Shown here one piece after another: positions 9,173 to 18,071 of a DNA stretch of 64,000 bases. The stretch is from Erythrobacter sp. (GTDB taxonomy: Bacteria; Pseudomonadota; Alphaproteobacteria; Sphingomonadales; Sphingomonadaceae). The notes below the pieces were generated by a model. It was given only the letters and a program-made list of their open reading frames with translations. It was not told the DNA's origin and did no database searches. Position 1 is the first letter of the stretch; the number at the start of each line of letters is the position of its first letter. Where the stretch lies: positions 1 to 64,000 of the forward strand of contig NZ_JAMWYX010000012.1 in assembly GCF_024305245.1 (NCBI RefSeq), in the 5' to 3' direction. Both the position numbers and the translations under genes were made by a program.

Positions 9173-10201
9173 TCAAACCAGCGAACGGCACTCCGCGATC
9201 TGGGTAATCCCGCGCTTGCCATTGGCATCGCGCCCCAGTTGCACGATCACGTCGATCACGGAAGCGGCATAGGCGATGGTGTCCGACCGGGTCAGGCCGA
9301 TCCCGGTCTGCATCACCATCAGCGACAATTGTTCGAGCGCGCCGCGCAAGCTGTTGGCGTGGATGGTGGAAAAGCTGCCCGGATGCCCGGTGTTGATCGC
9401 GCGCAGGAAGCTGACGCTTTCCGCGCCGCGCAATTCGCCCAGCACGATCCGGTCGGGCCGGAGGCGCAGCGCGGCTTGAAGGAGTTCGTTGGCGGTGACC
9501 TTGGCCTCACCCAATTCGCCCTTGATCGCGACCAGTCCGACCGCGTTTTCGCCCGGAAACTTCAGTTCGGGCGTGTCTTCGACCATGACCACGCGTTCAC
9601 GGCGCGGAATCTCGCCCAGCATGGCGTTGAGGAATGTCGTCTTGCCGGTGCTGGTGCCGCCCGAAATCAGGATGGTGCGGCGATGGCGGATCGCCTCGCG
9701 CAGGTAGGCGATCGGCTGGAACTGCGGATCGGGCAGGTCGATATGGCCCTCGCCCACCAGCGGGCCGGTGTCATAGGCGTCGAGCGGCAGGTCCAGCCGG
9801 CGGTGGCGGCGGATCGCCATCACCCAGTGTTTGCGGCTGGCAGGCGGCCCGCAGAACTGGACGCGCGCGCCGTCCGGCAAGGTCGCGCCCAGCAGCGGGT
9901 GTTCGCGGTTGATCCCCTGATGGCTGACCCGCGCGACCTGTTCGGCCAGGCGCTGCACCAGCCGGTCATCGATCTCGGGCGTTTCGATCCGCTGCATGCC
10001 GGGGCTGGCGGCATCCTCGATCCAAACCTCGCCCGGCCGATTGACCATGATCTCGGTCACGGTGTCGCGGTCGAGCCAGCGGCGGAACGGCGCGAGATAG
10101 GCTTCGAGGTAGACGCTGCGTTCGGCGGGCAGCACGGGGCTGGCGGGGGTACCCTCGCCCTCGCCCGCTTGCGCCGTCAGCCGGTGGATATCCGCGCTCA
10201 T
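9173..10201 (-). CDS. virB11: VirB11-type secretion ATPase
   Basis: Hexameric cytoplasmic ATPase that powers assembly and substrate transfer in type IV secretion. Of 342 residues, the N-terminal domain covers about 25-150. Walker A is GGTSTGKTT (181-189). An Asp box (VVMVEDTPEL), the LRPDRIVLGELRG segment and a His box follow. It is the last gene of the virB operon, 8 bases after virB10. Confidence 0.93.
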   Translation of the reverse strand: MSADIHRLTAQAGEGEGTPASPVLPAERSVYLEAYLAPFRRWLDRDTVTEIMVNRPGEVWIEDAASPGMQRIETPEIDDRLVQRLAEQVARVSHQGINREHPLLGATLPDGARVQFCGPPASRKHWVMAIRRHRRLDLPLDAYDTGPLVGEGHIDLPDPQFQPIAYLREAIRHRRTILISGGTSTGKTTFLNAMLGEIPRRERVVMVEDTPELKFPGENAVGLVAIKGELGEAKVTANELLQAALRLRPDRIVLGELRGAESVSFLRAINTGHPGSFSTIHANSLRGALEQLSLMVMQTGIGLTRSDTIAYAASVIDVIVQLGRDANGKRGITQIAECRSLV

Positions 10202-10209
10202 GGCCGCGC

Positions 10210-11340
10210 TCAGCCGACCGTGCTGAAATCGAGATCGCGCGCGGTGAACACGCGGATCGGCTCACCCATGCGAACGCGGATGGTGGGGCTGATCTGGCCT
10301 TGCGATTGCACCGCCGAATTGGCCGCGCCTTGCGCGCCGCCTGCAACGATCACGCCGCCCACGCCGCCGGTCGCAAGCGCGCCGAGGCCGCCGACCACCG
10401 ACAGGAGCAGGCCCGAACCGAAGCGTTTGAAGAAGTGGCTGTTGACGTCGCCTTCAAGCCCCGTCGTCCCATCGAACCCGACCGCGGGCGAGGCAAGGTT
10501 GACCGAGACGCCGTCAGGCCGGATCAGCCGCGTCCACACCACATAGGCGCGGCGCTGGCCTTGCTCGACGCCCGCCTGATATTGCCCGATCAGGCGCGAC
10601 GAACGCGGGACGAGGATGCGCTTGCCATCGAAGCTGCGCACGTCCTGGCTCACCACCGCGCGGACATAGCCGGGCACATCGGTGTTGATCGCGGTTTCGA
10701 GGATCGCGGGGATCAGCGTGCCTTCTGTGACCGTGGTCGAAGGATTGGTCATCGGACGAGCCTGAGCAGGCGCGCCGCCCACGCCGCCGATCCGGCTGGC
10801 AAAGGCCGAGGCGCCGCCGGTGCCGAGGTCGGCTCCGCTCGCCCCGGTTGCGGCAGCCGCGCCCGGGGGCGCTTCGGCCAGACGCGCGCTGTTGGCGGCT
10901 CGGCTGGCGTCGAACACCATCGTCGGGCTGGCATAGGGATTGGCGGCCGGCATCGCGACCTGCGCAGGCTGGTTGGCATAGACCGGCGACGGCGCGGGAT
11001 CGGCTTGCGGCGTCACCGGCGCGGGGGCCGCGACCGGCGTCACCGGCGCGGGCGCAGCGGCAACCTGCGGCGGCGCGACATTCGGATTGCCCACGCCCTG
11101 CGGCTCGGGCAGCCGGGCGGAATTCATCGCCCAGAACGTGACCGCGCCGATCCCGCCGATCAGCAGCACTCCAGCAGCCAGACCCAGCCCGTCACCCTTG
11201 GCCTTGCGGTCGGTGACGGCGGGGAACGCGGCGCGGCTGGCGAGATCGATGATCTCGGCGGATTCCTGCTCGCGCGGGTCGGCGCCGTCGGCAGAGCCGT
11301 TATCGCCCTTCTTGGGCGGCAGACGCATGGCAAGGCGCAT
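10210..11340 (-). CDS. virB10: VirB10/TrbI-type secretion channel protein
   Basis: Spans the envelope and couples the inner-membrane ATPases to the outer-membrane pore. The start MRLAMRLPPKKG has GGGAG upstream, giving 376 residues. A short cytoplasmic tail is followed by one membrane helix (near 50-72), a Pro/Ala-rich periplasmic stretch, and the conserved beta-barrel domain beginning GTLIPAILETAINTDVPGYV with the antenna region after it. Family length is typical. Confidence 0.93.
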   Translation of the reverse strand: MRLAMRLPPKKGDNGSADGADPREQESAEIIDLASRAAFPAVTDRKAKGDGLGLAAGVLLIGGIGAVTFWAMNSARLPEPQGVGNPNVAPPQVAAAPAPVTPVAAPAPVTPQADPAPSPVYANQPAQVAMPAANPYASPTMVFDASRAANSARLAEAPPGAAAATGASGADLGTGGASAFASRIGGVGGAPAQARPMTNPSTTVTEGTLIPAILETAINTDVPGYVRAVVSQDVRSFDGKRILVPRSSRLIGQYQAGVEQGQRRAYVVWTRLIRPDGVSVNLASPAVGFDGTTGLEGDVNSHFFKRFGSGLLLSVVGGLGALATGGVGGVIVAGGAQGAANSAVQSQGQISPTIRVRMGEPIRVFTARDLDFSTVG

Positions 11341-11383
11341 CAGTGGAACTCCCTGACAGGATGGAACAGGCGGCGGGGCATCA

Positions 11384-12202
11384 TCATGACCCCTTCTTGC
11401 GCGGAGCCGACAGCCCGGCGCTGCGGGCCGAACGCGGTGCCGGGCCGGTATTGGTGAGCGTGGCGGTGTCGCGGCCCGAACGCAGGATGAACTGCGGCGG
11501 CACGCCGTCGACAACCACGGTATCGCCGCGCACGGTGAAATTGACCGGGCCTTCATCGCCGTCCTCGTTGGTGACGAGGATTGCGGGGATCGCAGTGCCC
11601 ACCGGCCAGGTGAGGAACACCGCCTCGCCATCATCATAGGCGCGCGAGGGGATCAGTTCGGCGGTTCCGGCGCTCGCCCATGCGAAGTTCAGGCTGGCCG
11701 GATCGGCCACCGCATAGGGATCGGTGGCGGCGGTCATTTCCGCCGGGCTGGCGGCGAGCCGCGCGGCTTCCGCCTCGGCCTCGGCAGCGGCGGCAAGGCG
11801 CACTTCTTCGGCGGCCCGTTCCAACTCGGGGTAACGGAATTGCAGCACGTAGAGCGGGGCGTTCTTCGGGCTGGCGACCAGATCGAACAGGTAGGTGCGG
11901 CGGTCGGTCACCACGGTCATGTTGGTGCGCGCAGACGTCTCCAGCGGTTTGACGAACAGGATGTCCTGCGCCTTGTTGGGCTGCACCTGCCACGCGGTGG
12001 AATCGCCGATCGCGACGTTCTCGATCACCTCGTCGGGGGCGAACTTGATGGTGGTCTGCACCAGCACCTTGCCATCGATCCGCACCACGGCGGCTTCATC
12101 GAAGACCAGCGTCTTGAGGCGCGGATCGTCGGCCAGCGCAGGCGCGGAAAGCGCGAGTGCGGCGGCGGACAGGGTCAGCCGAAATATGCCGGCGCGGATC
12201 AT
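11384..12202 (-). CDS. virB9: VirB9/TrbG-type secretion protein
   Basis: Periplasmic and outer-membrane core-complex protein that partners VirB10. The 272 residues start with a signal peptide ending ALA-D near residue 25. The N-terminal CagX-type domain has the PLETSARTNMTVVTDRRTY segment. The C-terminal domain holds YDDGEAVFLTWP and FTVRGDTVVVDGVPPQFILR. The ATG overlaps the virB6 stop (ATGA). No small VirB7-like lipoprotein was found beside it. Confidence 0.93.
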   Translation of the reverse strand: MIRAGIFRLTLSAAALALSAPALADDPRLKTLVFDEAAVVRIDGKVLVQTTIKFAPDEVIENVAIGDSTAWQVQPNKAQDILFVKPLETSARTNMTVVTDRRTYLFDLVASPKNAPLYVLQFRYPELERAAEEVRLAAAAEAEAEAARLAASPAEMTAATDPYAVADPASLNFAWASAGTAELIPSRAYDDGEAVFLTWPVGTAIPAILVTNEDGDEGPVNFTVRGDTVVVDGVPPQFILRSGRDTATLTNTGPAPRSARSAGLSAPRKKGS

Positions 12203-13395
12203 TGGTATTTCTCCGAAGGGGTGGCCGCAGCGGGCTTGGGCGCAGCGCTTCCGGCGGACCGAAAGCGATTGCCGATCCCGCGCGTGCGAGAAGTGGCGGG
12301 GGTCAATGGCGTTACCTGCCCGCCCCCGCCGCTGGTCGCATAGACGCGGGTTTCACGTGAAACATTGGCCGGGCCGGTATCATTGGCGGCATAGGCGGGC
12401 GCGGCGGCGCCGACATCGACCCTGCGCGCGGCCATGCCTGCGCCGGCCTGGGCGACATTCATATTGCGCGGCGCAGTGGGTGCAATCGCCGCAGCCATGG
12501 GAGCCGCGCGCAGGCCGTCACTGCCGCGCCCGCGATCCTTGTCCGGCACCAGACCGAACACCTGCCAGCCCGCCACCATCGTGCCCGCGACCTTCAGCGC
12601 CATGAACATCAGCGCCATGTGCACCGAGCCGACGAGGAAGAATGCCATCGCCGCCTGTTGATCGATCTTGCCGTCGATCCCGACCAGCGCGGACAGAATC
12701 GGCACCGACAATTCGAGCATGATCGACCCGCCCAGCACAGCGAACAGCGGTGCCAGTGCCATCATCGTCAGCCCCTTGAGCCAGCCTGTAAACAGCCCGC
12801 GCGTGCCTTCGAACAGCGCCAGCACCACGAAAATCGGGCCGAGCGCCAGCAGCAGTGCCAACGCAATCCGCGCCGTCACCAGCAGGCCGACCGTGCCGAG
12901 CAGCAGCAGCATCGCCCCCAGCCACATCATGCCCGGCGGTGAGAAAGCGTTGATATCGGTCGTCGGCCCGCTCGCCTGCTGGATCGCAAGGAACACCACG
13001 TCGAGCTTTTGCGCGAACACCGCGGTGGCGGATTCGCCCTGCGTGCCGGTGAGGATGCCCGCGATCTGATCCGGGCCGCCGATGAAGATGTTGTAGAAGA
13101 TGGTCGAGAACGCCACGAAACTGGTGGCGAAACCCATTATCAGACCCAGCGTGATGACCTTGGGCAGCAGTGCGCGCACCCCCAGGTTCGACCGGCCCAG
13201 CATCAGCGATATGGCGAAGAAGCCGACATACAGCACCAGCATCAGCGTCAACGCGAAGGTCAACTGGCCCTCGGTCCCGAACAGGCGGTTGAAGGCTTGT
13301 TCGGACATGCCGCTGGCGATGCAATCCACCGCCGACAGTGCGGCGGAAACCCCGGTGCCCATCGACTGGGCGGCAAGATCGCAAGGCGTGCTCAT
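12199..13395 (-). CDS. virB6: VirB6/TrbL-type polytopic membrane protein
   Basis: Inner-membrane channel component. Starting at MSTPCDLAAQ, the 398-residue protein has an extracytoplasmic N-terminus and about six to eight hydrophobic helices between residues 45 and 285. A low-complexity Ala/Pro-rich cytoplasmic tail follows. The start overlaps the virB4 stop as ATGA and the stop overlaps the virB9 start, so it is translationally coupled on both sides. Confidence 0.88.
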   Translation of the reverse strand: MSTPCDLAAQSMGTGVSAALSAVDCIASGMSEQAFNRLFGTEGQLTFALTLMLVLYVGFFAISLMLGRSNLGVRALLPKVITLGLIMGFATSFVAFSTIFYNIFIGGPDQIAGILTGTQGESATAVFAQKLDVVFLAIQQASGPTTDINAFSPPGMMWLGAMLLLLGTVGLLVTARIALALLLALGPIFVVLALFEGTRGLFTGWLKGLTMMALAPLFAVLGGSIMLELSVPILSALVGIDGKIDQQAAMAFFLVGSVHMALMFMALKVAGTMVAGWQVFGLVPDKDRGRGSDGLRAAPMAAAIAPTAPRNMNVAQAGAGMAARRVDVGAAAPAYAANDTGPANVSRETRVYATSGGGGQVTPLTPATSRTRGIGNRFRSAGSAAPKPAAATPSEKYQ

Positions 13396-15842
13396 TCCGC
13401 TGCCTGCCAGACGGGCTGACCGTCCTCGTCCACAGCCGCCGAACCATCGGGCCACGGCCTGCCGGTCAGCGCGGGATACCACGCTGCAGGCTCATCCCCC
13501 ACCGCCTCGCGCAGCAGATCGAGCCTGCGCACCGCGCTTTCGCGGCCCGACAGGATCGTCAGCACTTCGGGCGCGCCCGACAGGTCTAGCCGCACGACAA
13601 CGCTGGCATCGGGCTGGCGCACGAGGAAGCAGCGCGAATGCGCGGGCAGGCTGCGGATCAGCGCGAATTCGTGGTCCGTCAGGCCGAACCCGTCGCAGTA
13701 ATCCTCCGGCCGCGCGCGGCTGTTGGGCATGAACACCATGGTCGCGGTCTGTTCGACCAATGCGGTCGAAATGCGGCTGTCGAGCGCATCGCGGGCGGAC
13801 TGTGTCGCAAACCCGACCAGTGCATTGCGCTTGCGCAGCGTCTTGAGCCAATCGCGGATGCGCGCGGCGAAGACTTCGTCATCGAGCGCCTTCCAGCCTT
13901 CATCGATCAGGATCATGGTCGGCTGACCATCGAGCCGCTCGTCGATGCGGTGGAACAGATACATCATCGTCGGCGTGCGCAGGCGCGGATTCTCGAGCAG
14001 CGCGGTCATGTCGAAGCCGAGCACACGCTCCGACAGGTCGAGCCGGTCGCGTTCATTATCGAACAGCCATGCGTGCTCGCCGCCGTCTCCGCTGGCGCTT
14101 CCGATCCATGCGCTCAGCCGGTCGGCCAGATCGCCCGGTTCGGGCCGACGCGCGCCCGCCAGCAATTCCTTGAAATGCCGCAACCGCCGCAGCGAAGGAT
14201 CATTGGCATAGGTCGCGTCGACAGCGCCGCTGACCAGCGCGAATTCCTCCGGCCCCTCGGCCTTCAGCAGAACGCTCAGCCAGTCGCGCAGGAACGCGCG
14301 GTTGGCGGGGGTATCGGGCAGCGACAGCGGGTTGAACCCGGTCGGCTCACCCGGCGCAATGCGATCATAGCGCCCGCCGATGCCGCGAATGAACAGCTCC
14401 GCGCCGCGATCCTTGTCGAACAGGATGGTGCGCGGTTTGAACTTTTGCGCTTGCGCGGCAAGGAAGTTCATCACCACGGTCTTGCCTGAACCGCTCGGCC
14501 CGATGACGCTGAAATTGCCGAGATCGCCGTGGTGAAAGTTGAAGAAGAACGGCGTGGCGCTGGTGGTTTCCAGCAGCGTCACCGCATCGCCCCAGTGGTT
14601 GCCGCTCGCCTGCCCCAGCGCAAACCCGTGGAACGATCCGAAGCCTGCCATATTGGCCGAGGAGATCAGCGCGCGGCGGACAATATATTCCTCGTTACCG
14701 GGGAACTGTGCCCAGAACGCCGGTTCGAGATTGGTGTCCTCGCGCACCGCAATCGCGCCGGTATCGGCCAGCGCGGCGGCGCAGGATGCCATGGCGTCAT
14801 CGAGCCTGCCCAGGCTACGCTCGCGCACCAGCACAGTGAGGTGATGGTCGCCGAAGCCGACCGCGCCATTGCCCAGCGCATCGCGCGCCGCCATCATTTC
14901 GCCGCGCTCGGCTGCAGCTTCCTCGTCCACCGAGCGCGAGCGCCGCAGCGCGAGGTCGATCCGTTCGCGCGCAGTGGTGCGTTCATTGGGGGCGTAGCTT
15001 TCGCTGACCACCATTTCGAACGGCAGGCGCAGCAGATTGTCGAGCAGGCCGGGCGAGGTCGCCTCAGGGTAATCTTTCAACCCGAGGATCGCGGCAAAAT
15101 CGGGCGCGGCGCTCCCGCGCAATTCCATCGCATCAAGGCCAAAACTGGCCCGGCGATAGGGCAGCATGTGGCCGATATCGGTTTCCGGCGCAGGGCGGCG
15201 CACCGGGCGCATTTCGCCGTTATAAAGCGCCGAAAGCAGTTCGAGCATTTCGGAATTGGTGCCGCCGCGGTCGGAGCCGGGCGCCTGATAATCACCCAGC
15301 ACCGCCGCGCCGTAATTCTGCAAGCTGGCGACCAGCCCGGTGATCGCGGCCTTGAGGCTGCGGATATCCTTGGGATCGGCCTCCAATTCGTCTTGCCCGC
15401 GCCGCGAGAACAGCTTGCTCATCCGCTCGGGCAGGCCCGTCTTGCCGCGTGCGGGGCGGCGGATCAGAGTGACGAACTGATCATTGATAAACAGCGATCC
15501 GCCCGCCAGCCGCTGTTTCCAGCGCGCATCGATATGGCGCGACAGGGCGTCGGGGAATTCGGCGTCGAGCTCCACTTCCACCCGGCGGCGGATGACGTGG
15601 TGATACATTACAAACCGCGCATCGAGCGTGGAGCGCAGCATCACCTCACGCGTGGCAGCGTGGGCGTTGAGCGCGTCGGAATCCTCGGTTTCGAACAGCA
15701 GGCCGGGCACCTGAATGGCGCTCATCACGCTGCCATCGCGCAGCAGCACGGTGTTCTCGTCCACCAGGCGGGCATAGGGCAGCCGGTCGCCGACGCGCGC
15801 TTCCTTCGCGCTCCATGCGGCGGCTCCGATCCATTTCACCAT
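13392..15842 (-). CDS. virB4: VirB4/TrbE-type secretion ATPase
   Basis: Large AAA+ motor (816 residues) required for pilus assembly and substrate transfer. The N-terminal half is the CagE/TrbE/VirB domain. The C-terminal ATPase has Walker A GPSGSGKT (Lys454) and Walker B MILIDEGWKAL. Late motifs include KTLRKRNALVGFATQS. A strong AGGAGG ribosome site precedes the start at 15842. Confidence 0.95.
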   Translation of the reverse strand: MVKWIGAAAWSAKEARVGDRLPYARLVDENTVLLRDGSVMSAIQVPGLLFETEDSDALNAHAATREVMLRSTLDARFVMYHHVIRRRVEVELDAEFPDALSRHIDARWKQRLAGGSLFINDQFVTLIRRPARGKTGLPERMSKLFSRRGQDELEADPKDIRSLKAAITGLVASLQNYGAAVLGDYQAPGSDRGGTNSEMLELLSALYNGEMRPVRRPAPETDIGHMLPYRRASFGLDAMELRGSAAPDFAAILGLKDYPEATSPGLLDNLLRLPFEMVVSESYAPNERTTARERIDLALRRSRSVDEEAAAERGEMMAARDALGNGAVGFGDHHLTVLVRERSLGRLDDAMASCAAALADTGAIAVREDTNLEPAFWAQFPGNEEYIVRRALISSANMAGFGSFHGFALGQASGNHWGDAVTLLETTSATPFFFNFHHGDLGNFSVIGPSGSGKTVVMNFLAAQAQKFKPRTILFDKDRGAELFIRGIGGRYDRIAPGEPTGFNPLSLPDTPANRAFLRDWLSVLLKAEGPEEFALVSGAVDATYANDPSLRRLRHFKELLAGARRPEPGDLADRLSAWIGSASGDGGEHAWLFDNERDRLDLSERVLGFDMTALLENPRLRTPTMMYLFHRIDERLDGQPTMILIDEGWKALDDEVFAARIRDWLKTLRKRNALVGFATQSARDALDSRISTALVEQTATMVFMPNSRARPEDYCDGFGLTDHEFALIRSLPAHSRCFLVRQPDASVVVRLDLSGAPEVLTILSGRESAVRRLDLLREAVGDEPAAWYPALTGRPWPDGSAAVDEDGQPVWQAAE

Positions 15843-15876
15843 GTCCGGCCCTCCTTGCCTAGGCCATTGCTCTGCG

Positions 15877-16161
15877 TCACGGGGCGTAGCTGTTGCAGCC
15901 CCAGCGCTTGAAATTGGGTATGCGCGGGCATCTGCTGACCTTGGTGATCCACAGATCGAAAATGCGCGGTTCGCGCAGCGAAGCGAAATAGCCGATCACG
16001 TGCATCACGATCGGCACGGGAATGATCCAGAAGCTTTTGAGCATCAGGAAGGCGATTGTCGTCACCATCAGGTTGATGATGAAGAAATTCATCGTCACGC
16101 CCGCAAACATCTGCGGGCGGGTGAGCGCGCGGTGCACCGGTTGGCGGATCAGCTCGCTCAT
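15877..16161 (-). CDS. virB3: VirB3-type inner-membrane protein
   Basis: A 94-residue protein with the VirB3 opening HRALTRPQMFAGV and two adjacent membrane helices (near 22-65). A short cytoplasmic tail holds REPRIFDLW. It lies directly upstream of virB4, as in most VirB systems. Family and length agree. Confidence 0.9.
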   Translation of the reverse strand: MSELIRQPVHRALTRPQMFAGVTMNFFIINLMVTTIAFLMLKSFWIIPVPIVMHVIGYFASLREPRIFDLWITKVSRCPRIPNFKRWGCNSYAP

Positions 16162-16170
16162 GTTCGCCCC

Positions 16171-16527
16171 CTACCCCGCCGCCGACTGGATGCCGGCCAC
16201 AATAGTGGTCGCGCCGAACAGGATGAACACGCCGATGATGACTGTCGCGCCGAAGCGCCAGTTCATCCGCCCGGTCAGCATCATGAACCCGATAGCCGCC
16301 ACCGCCATGACCGCGACGGTGGTGGCGACCGTGCCCAGCAGCGTGCCTTGCAGCCACAGCAGCGCCGAATTGATCGGGCCGGAGCCTGCCGGGTCAGCCG
16401 CCTGCGCGAAAGCCGTGCCGGGAGTGAACGCCAGCGCCAGCAGCGCGAACAGACGGGCAGGAAAGCGGAACATCGAATTCATGAAAGGTCTCATCATCCT
16501 TGGATCGGGTTGGCGCGGCAGGATCAC
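16171..16527 (-). CDS. virB2: VirB2/TrbC-type major pilin
   Basis: A 118-residue pilin precursor. The long leader ends AFA-Q, followed by two hydrophobic helices (LLGTVATTVAVMAVAAIGFM and a second near the C-terminus) separated by TGRMNWRFG. This is the VirB2 hairpin topology. The GTG at 16527 overlaps the virB1 stop. ATG codons at 16497, 16494 or 16482 are alternative starts that would shorten the leader. Confidence 0.85.
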   Translation of the reverse strand: MILPRQPDPRMMRPFMNSMFRFPARLFALLALAFTPGTAFAQAADPAGSGPINSALLWLQGTLLGTVATTVAVMAVAAIGFMMLTGRMNWRFGATVIIGVFILFGATTIVAGIQSAAG

Positions 16528-17156
16528 TGGCCCGGCACGCGCGAATGATTGGCGAGGCGACCGATGATGGCCGCGACATATTGCTTCGTCTCGCGGATAT
16601 TGGGAATGCCGCCCGCCCGCTCGACCCGGCCCGGCCCGGCATTATAGGCGGCCAGCGCCTTTTCCAGATCGCCGTCGAACCGATCAAGTTGTTCGCGCAG
16701 ATAGCGCGCGCCGCCTTCGAGGTTCTGGAACGGATCGTTCGAGTCGACCCCGAGATAGCGCGCCGTCCCCGGCATCAGCTGCGCAAGGCCGCGCGCGCCG
16801 ACCGGCGACACCGCATTCTCGCGCCAGCGGCTTTCCTGCCACACCACCGCTTCGAGCAGGCTGGGCGACAGGTCGAAGCGCGCGGAAAGCTCGGCAATCT
16901 TGGCGGTGTAGCGCGCCGGCACTCCGGCGGCGTGGCGGGCCGGATCGGCAATCGCGAAATCGGGGATGGAGAGCCCTTCGACCTGCATGCGCGCGGTCTC
17001 AGCCGTTGCGGCGACAGACACCGACGCGTCCGCCAGCGGCCCAGCCACCCAGCGCGCACCGTCAGTGCCGAGTTCGAGCACGTCAGCGCGCGCCGCAACC
17101 GCGACGCACAACAAGGTGGCAGCAATGGTGACGCGGCACGCCGCGGCGAGAATCAT
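16524..17156 (-). CDS. virB1: VirB1-type lytic transglycosylase
   Basis: Opens peptidoglycan for the secretion apparatus. A signal peptide (residues 1-24) precedes a linker of about 70 residues. A Slt-type domain follows, with catalytic Glu in VVWQESRW and the GLAQLMPGTARYLG and AAYNAGPGRV motifs. It has 210 residues, a GGAGGG ribosome site, and is the first gene of the operon on the minus strand. The promoter should lie in 17157-17270. Confidence 0.93.
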   Translation of the reverse strand: MILAAACRVTIAATLLCVAVAARADVLELGTDGARWVAGPLADASVSVAATAETARMQVEGLSIPDFAIADPARHAAGVPARYTAKIAELSARFDLSPSLLEAVVWQESRWRENAVSPVGARGLAQLMPGTARYLGVDSNDPFQNLEGGARYLREQLDRFDGDLEKALAAYNAGPGRVERAGGIPNIRETKQYVAAIIGRLANHSRVPGQ

Positions 17157-17270
17157 TCCAGTTCCCTCCAGAATGTCCCCCTTTGTCTATCCTAAATGAC
17201 AGGCAGGTGACAGTCTCGCGCTTGCCGGGCTTTTGCGCGCCGCGCGTATTGGATGCGTCAGGCAGCAAAA

Positions 17271-17301
17271 CGGGCGGGCCGCACCACTGGCAGCCCGCCC
17301 G
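17271..17301 (-). terminator. terminator of the TPR gene
   Basis: A perfect 9-bp GC stem (17271-17279 with 17293-17301) is followed on the minus strand by TTTT. It lies just beyond the TPR gene stop and separates that gene from the virB operon. Confidence 0.7.
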
Positions 17302-17337
17302 CAGCGGTTCTTTTGGCAGGCTTTGGGCTGCCGCTTC

Positions 17338-17751
17338 TTACTGGTCGTTATAGGTCAGTTGTCCGCCGCGCGCCGGCTCGGCCCGGAAATCGCCGCGTTC
17401 GAGCATCCTGATCGCCTTTCGTGCAAGCCGGCGCGAATCGGTGGCGGTGCCATCGGCGGTATCGAGCTCGATGACCTCGTGACAGTTCAGCGCCGCTTCG
17501 AATGCGGCGCGCGCCTTGGCATCGTCGCCCTTGTGGGCATAGGCGATGCCGAGATTGATGAGCACGGCCGGATCATGCGGATCGGCAGCGCTGGCGCGCT
17601 GAAGCACGGCCAGCGCCTCATCCTCGCGTCCGGCGGCGAGCGTCTGCGCGGCTAGATCGCCGCCCGGCGTGGCGGACTGAAGCTGCGCCTGGGGCGCATC
17701 GGCAAGCGGGGTGGCGGCAAACAGAGCGATCGCGAAAGCGGTGACGGACAT
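17338..17751 (-). CDS. secreted tetratricopeptide-repeat protein
   Basis: A 137-residue protein starting MSVTAFAIALF, with a signal peptide of about 20 residues. At least two TPR-like helices pairs follow: EALAVLQRASAADPHDPAVL then INLGIAYAHKGDDAKARAAF. The C-terminal part (RLARKAIRMLERGDFR) has no recognised fold. The TPR suggests a periplasmic protein-protein adaptor. No operon partner is evident. Confidence 0.75.
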   Translation of the reverse strand: MSVTAFAIALFAATPLADAPQAQLQSATPGGDLAAQTLAAGREDEALAVLQRASAADPHDPAVLINLGIAYAHKGDDAKARAAFEAALNCHEVIELDTADGTATDSRRLARKAIRMLERGDFRAEPARGGQLTYNDQ

Positions 17752-18071
17752 GGGCTGGGCTCCTCTTTCCAGTGCTGGGAGCATAGTGACTCAGCTTTCC
17801 CATGAATGCAACAAAACCGTAATAATGTCTTTTTCCTGTAATTTTATCCGCCATCACACTGTATTAAGACCGTTTTCTACAGTCACATTCGCGGATCGGC
17901 GACAGCCCTAAATGGTCATCTTTGTCTTTCTTCGGTCATAATGACGTAAATGCCTCCGGACTGTCATGCTGCAAGAATTCTGTCACGCAGCACCCCTAGC
18001 GAAGCGACGCGCATTCGAATCTCGGTATTCGCGCTTTGTCTGATTCTCGGTTTTTGAGGGGACCGCTCGCT
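17752..18071 (+). promoter_or_regulatory. AT-rich upstream region of the lipoprotein/receptor locus, with Pho-box-like repeats
   Basis: This 320-bp gap separates divergent genes and is noticeably AT-richer than its surroundings. It contains several CTGTCA-like half-sites: CTGTCAT at 17961-17967, CTGTCAC at 17980-17986, and an 11-bp spaced pair TTGTCTT-N4-CGGTCAT at 17922-17939. They resemble Pho-box units but are imperfect and unevenly spaced, so regulation by a PhoB-type protein is only a suggestion. Confidence 0.35.
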
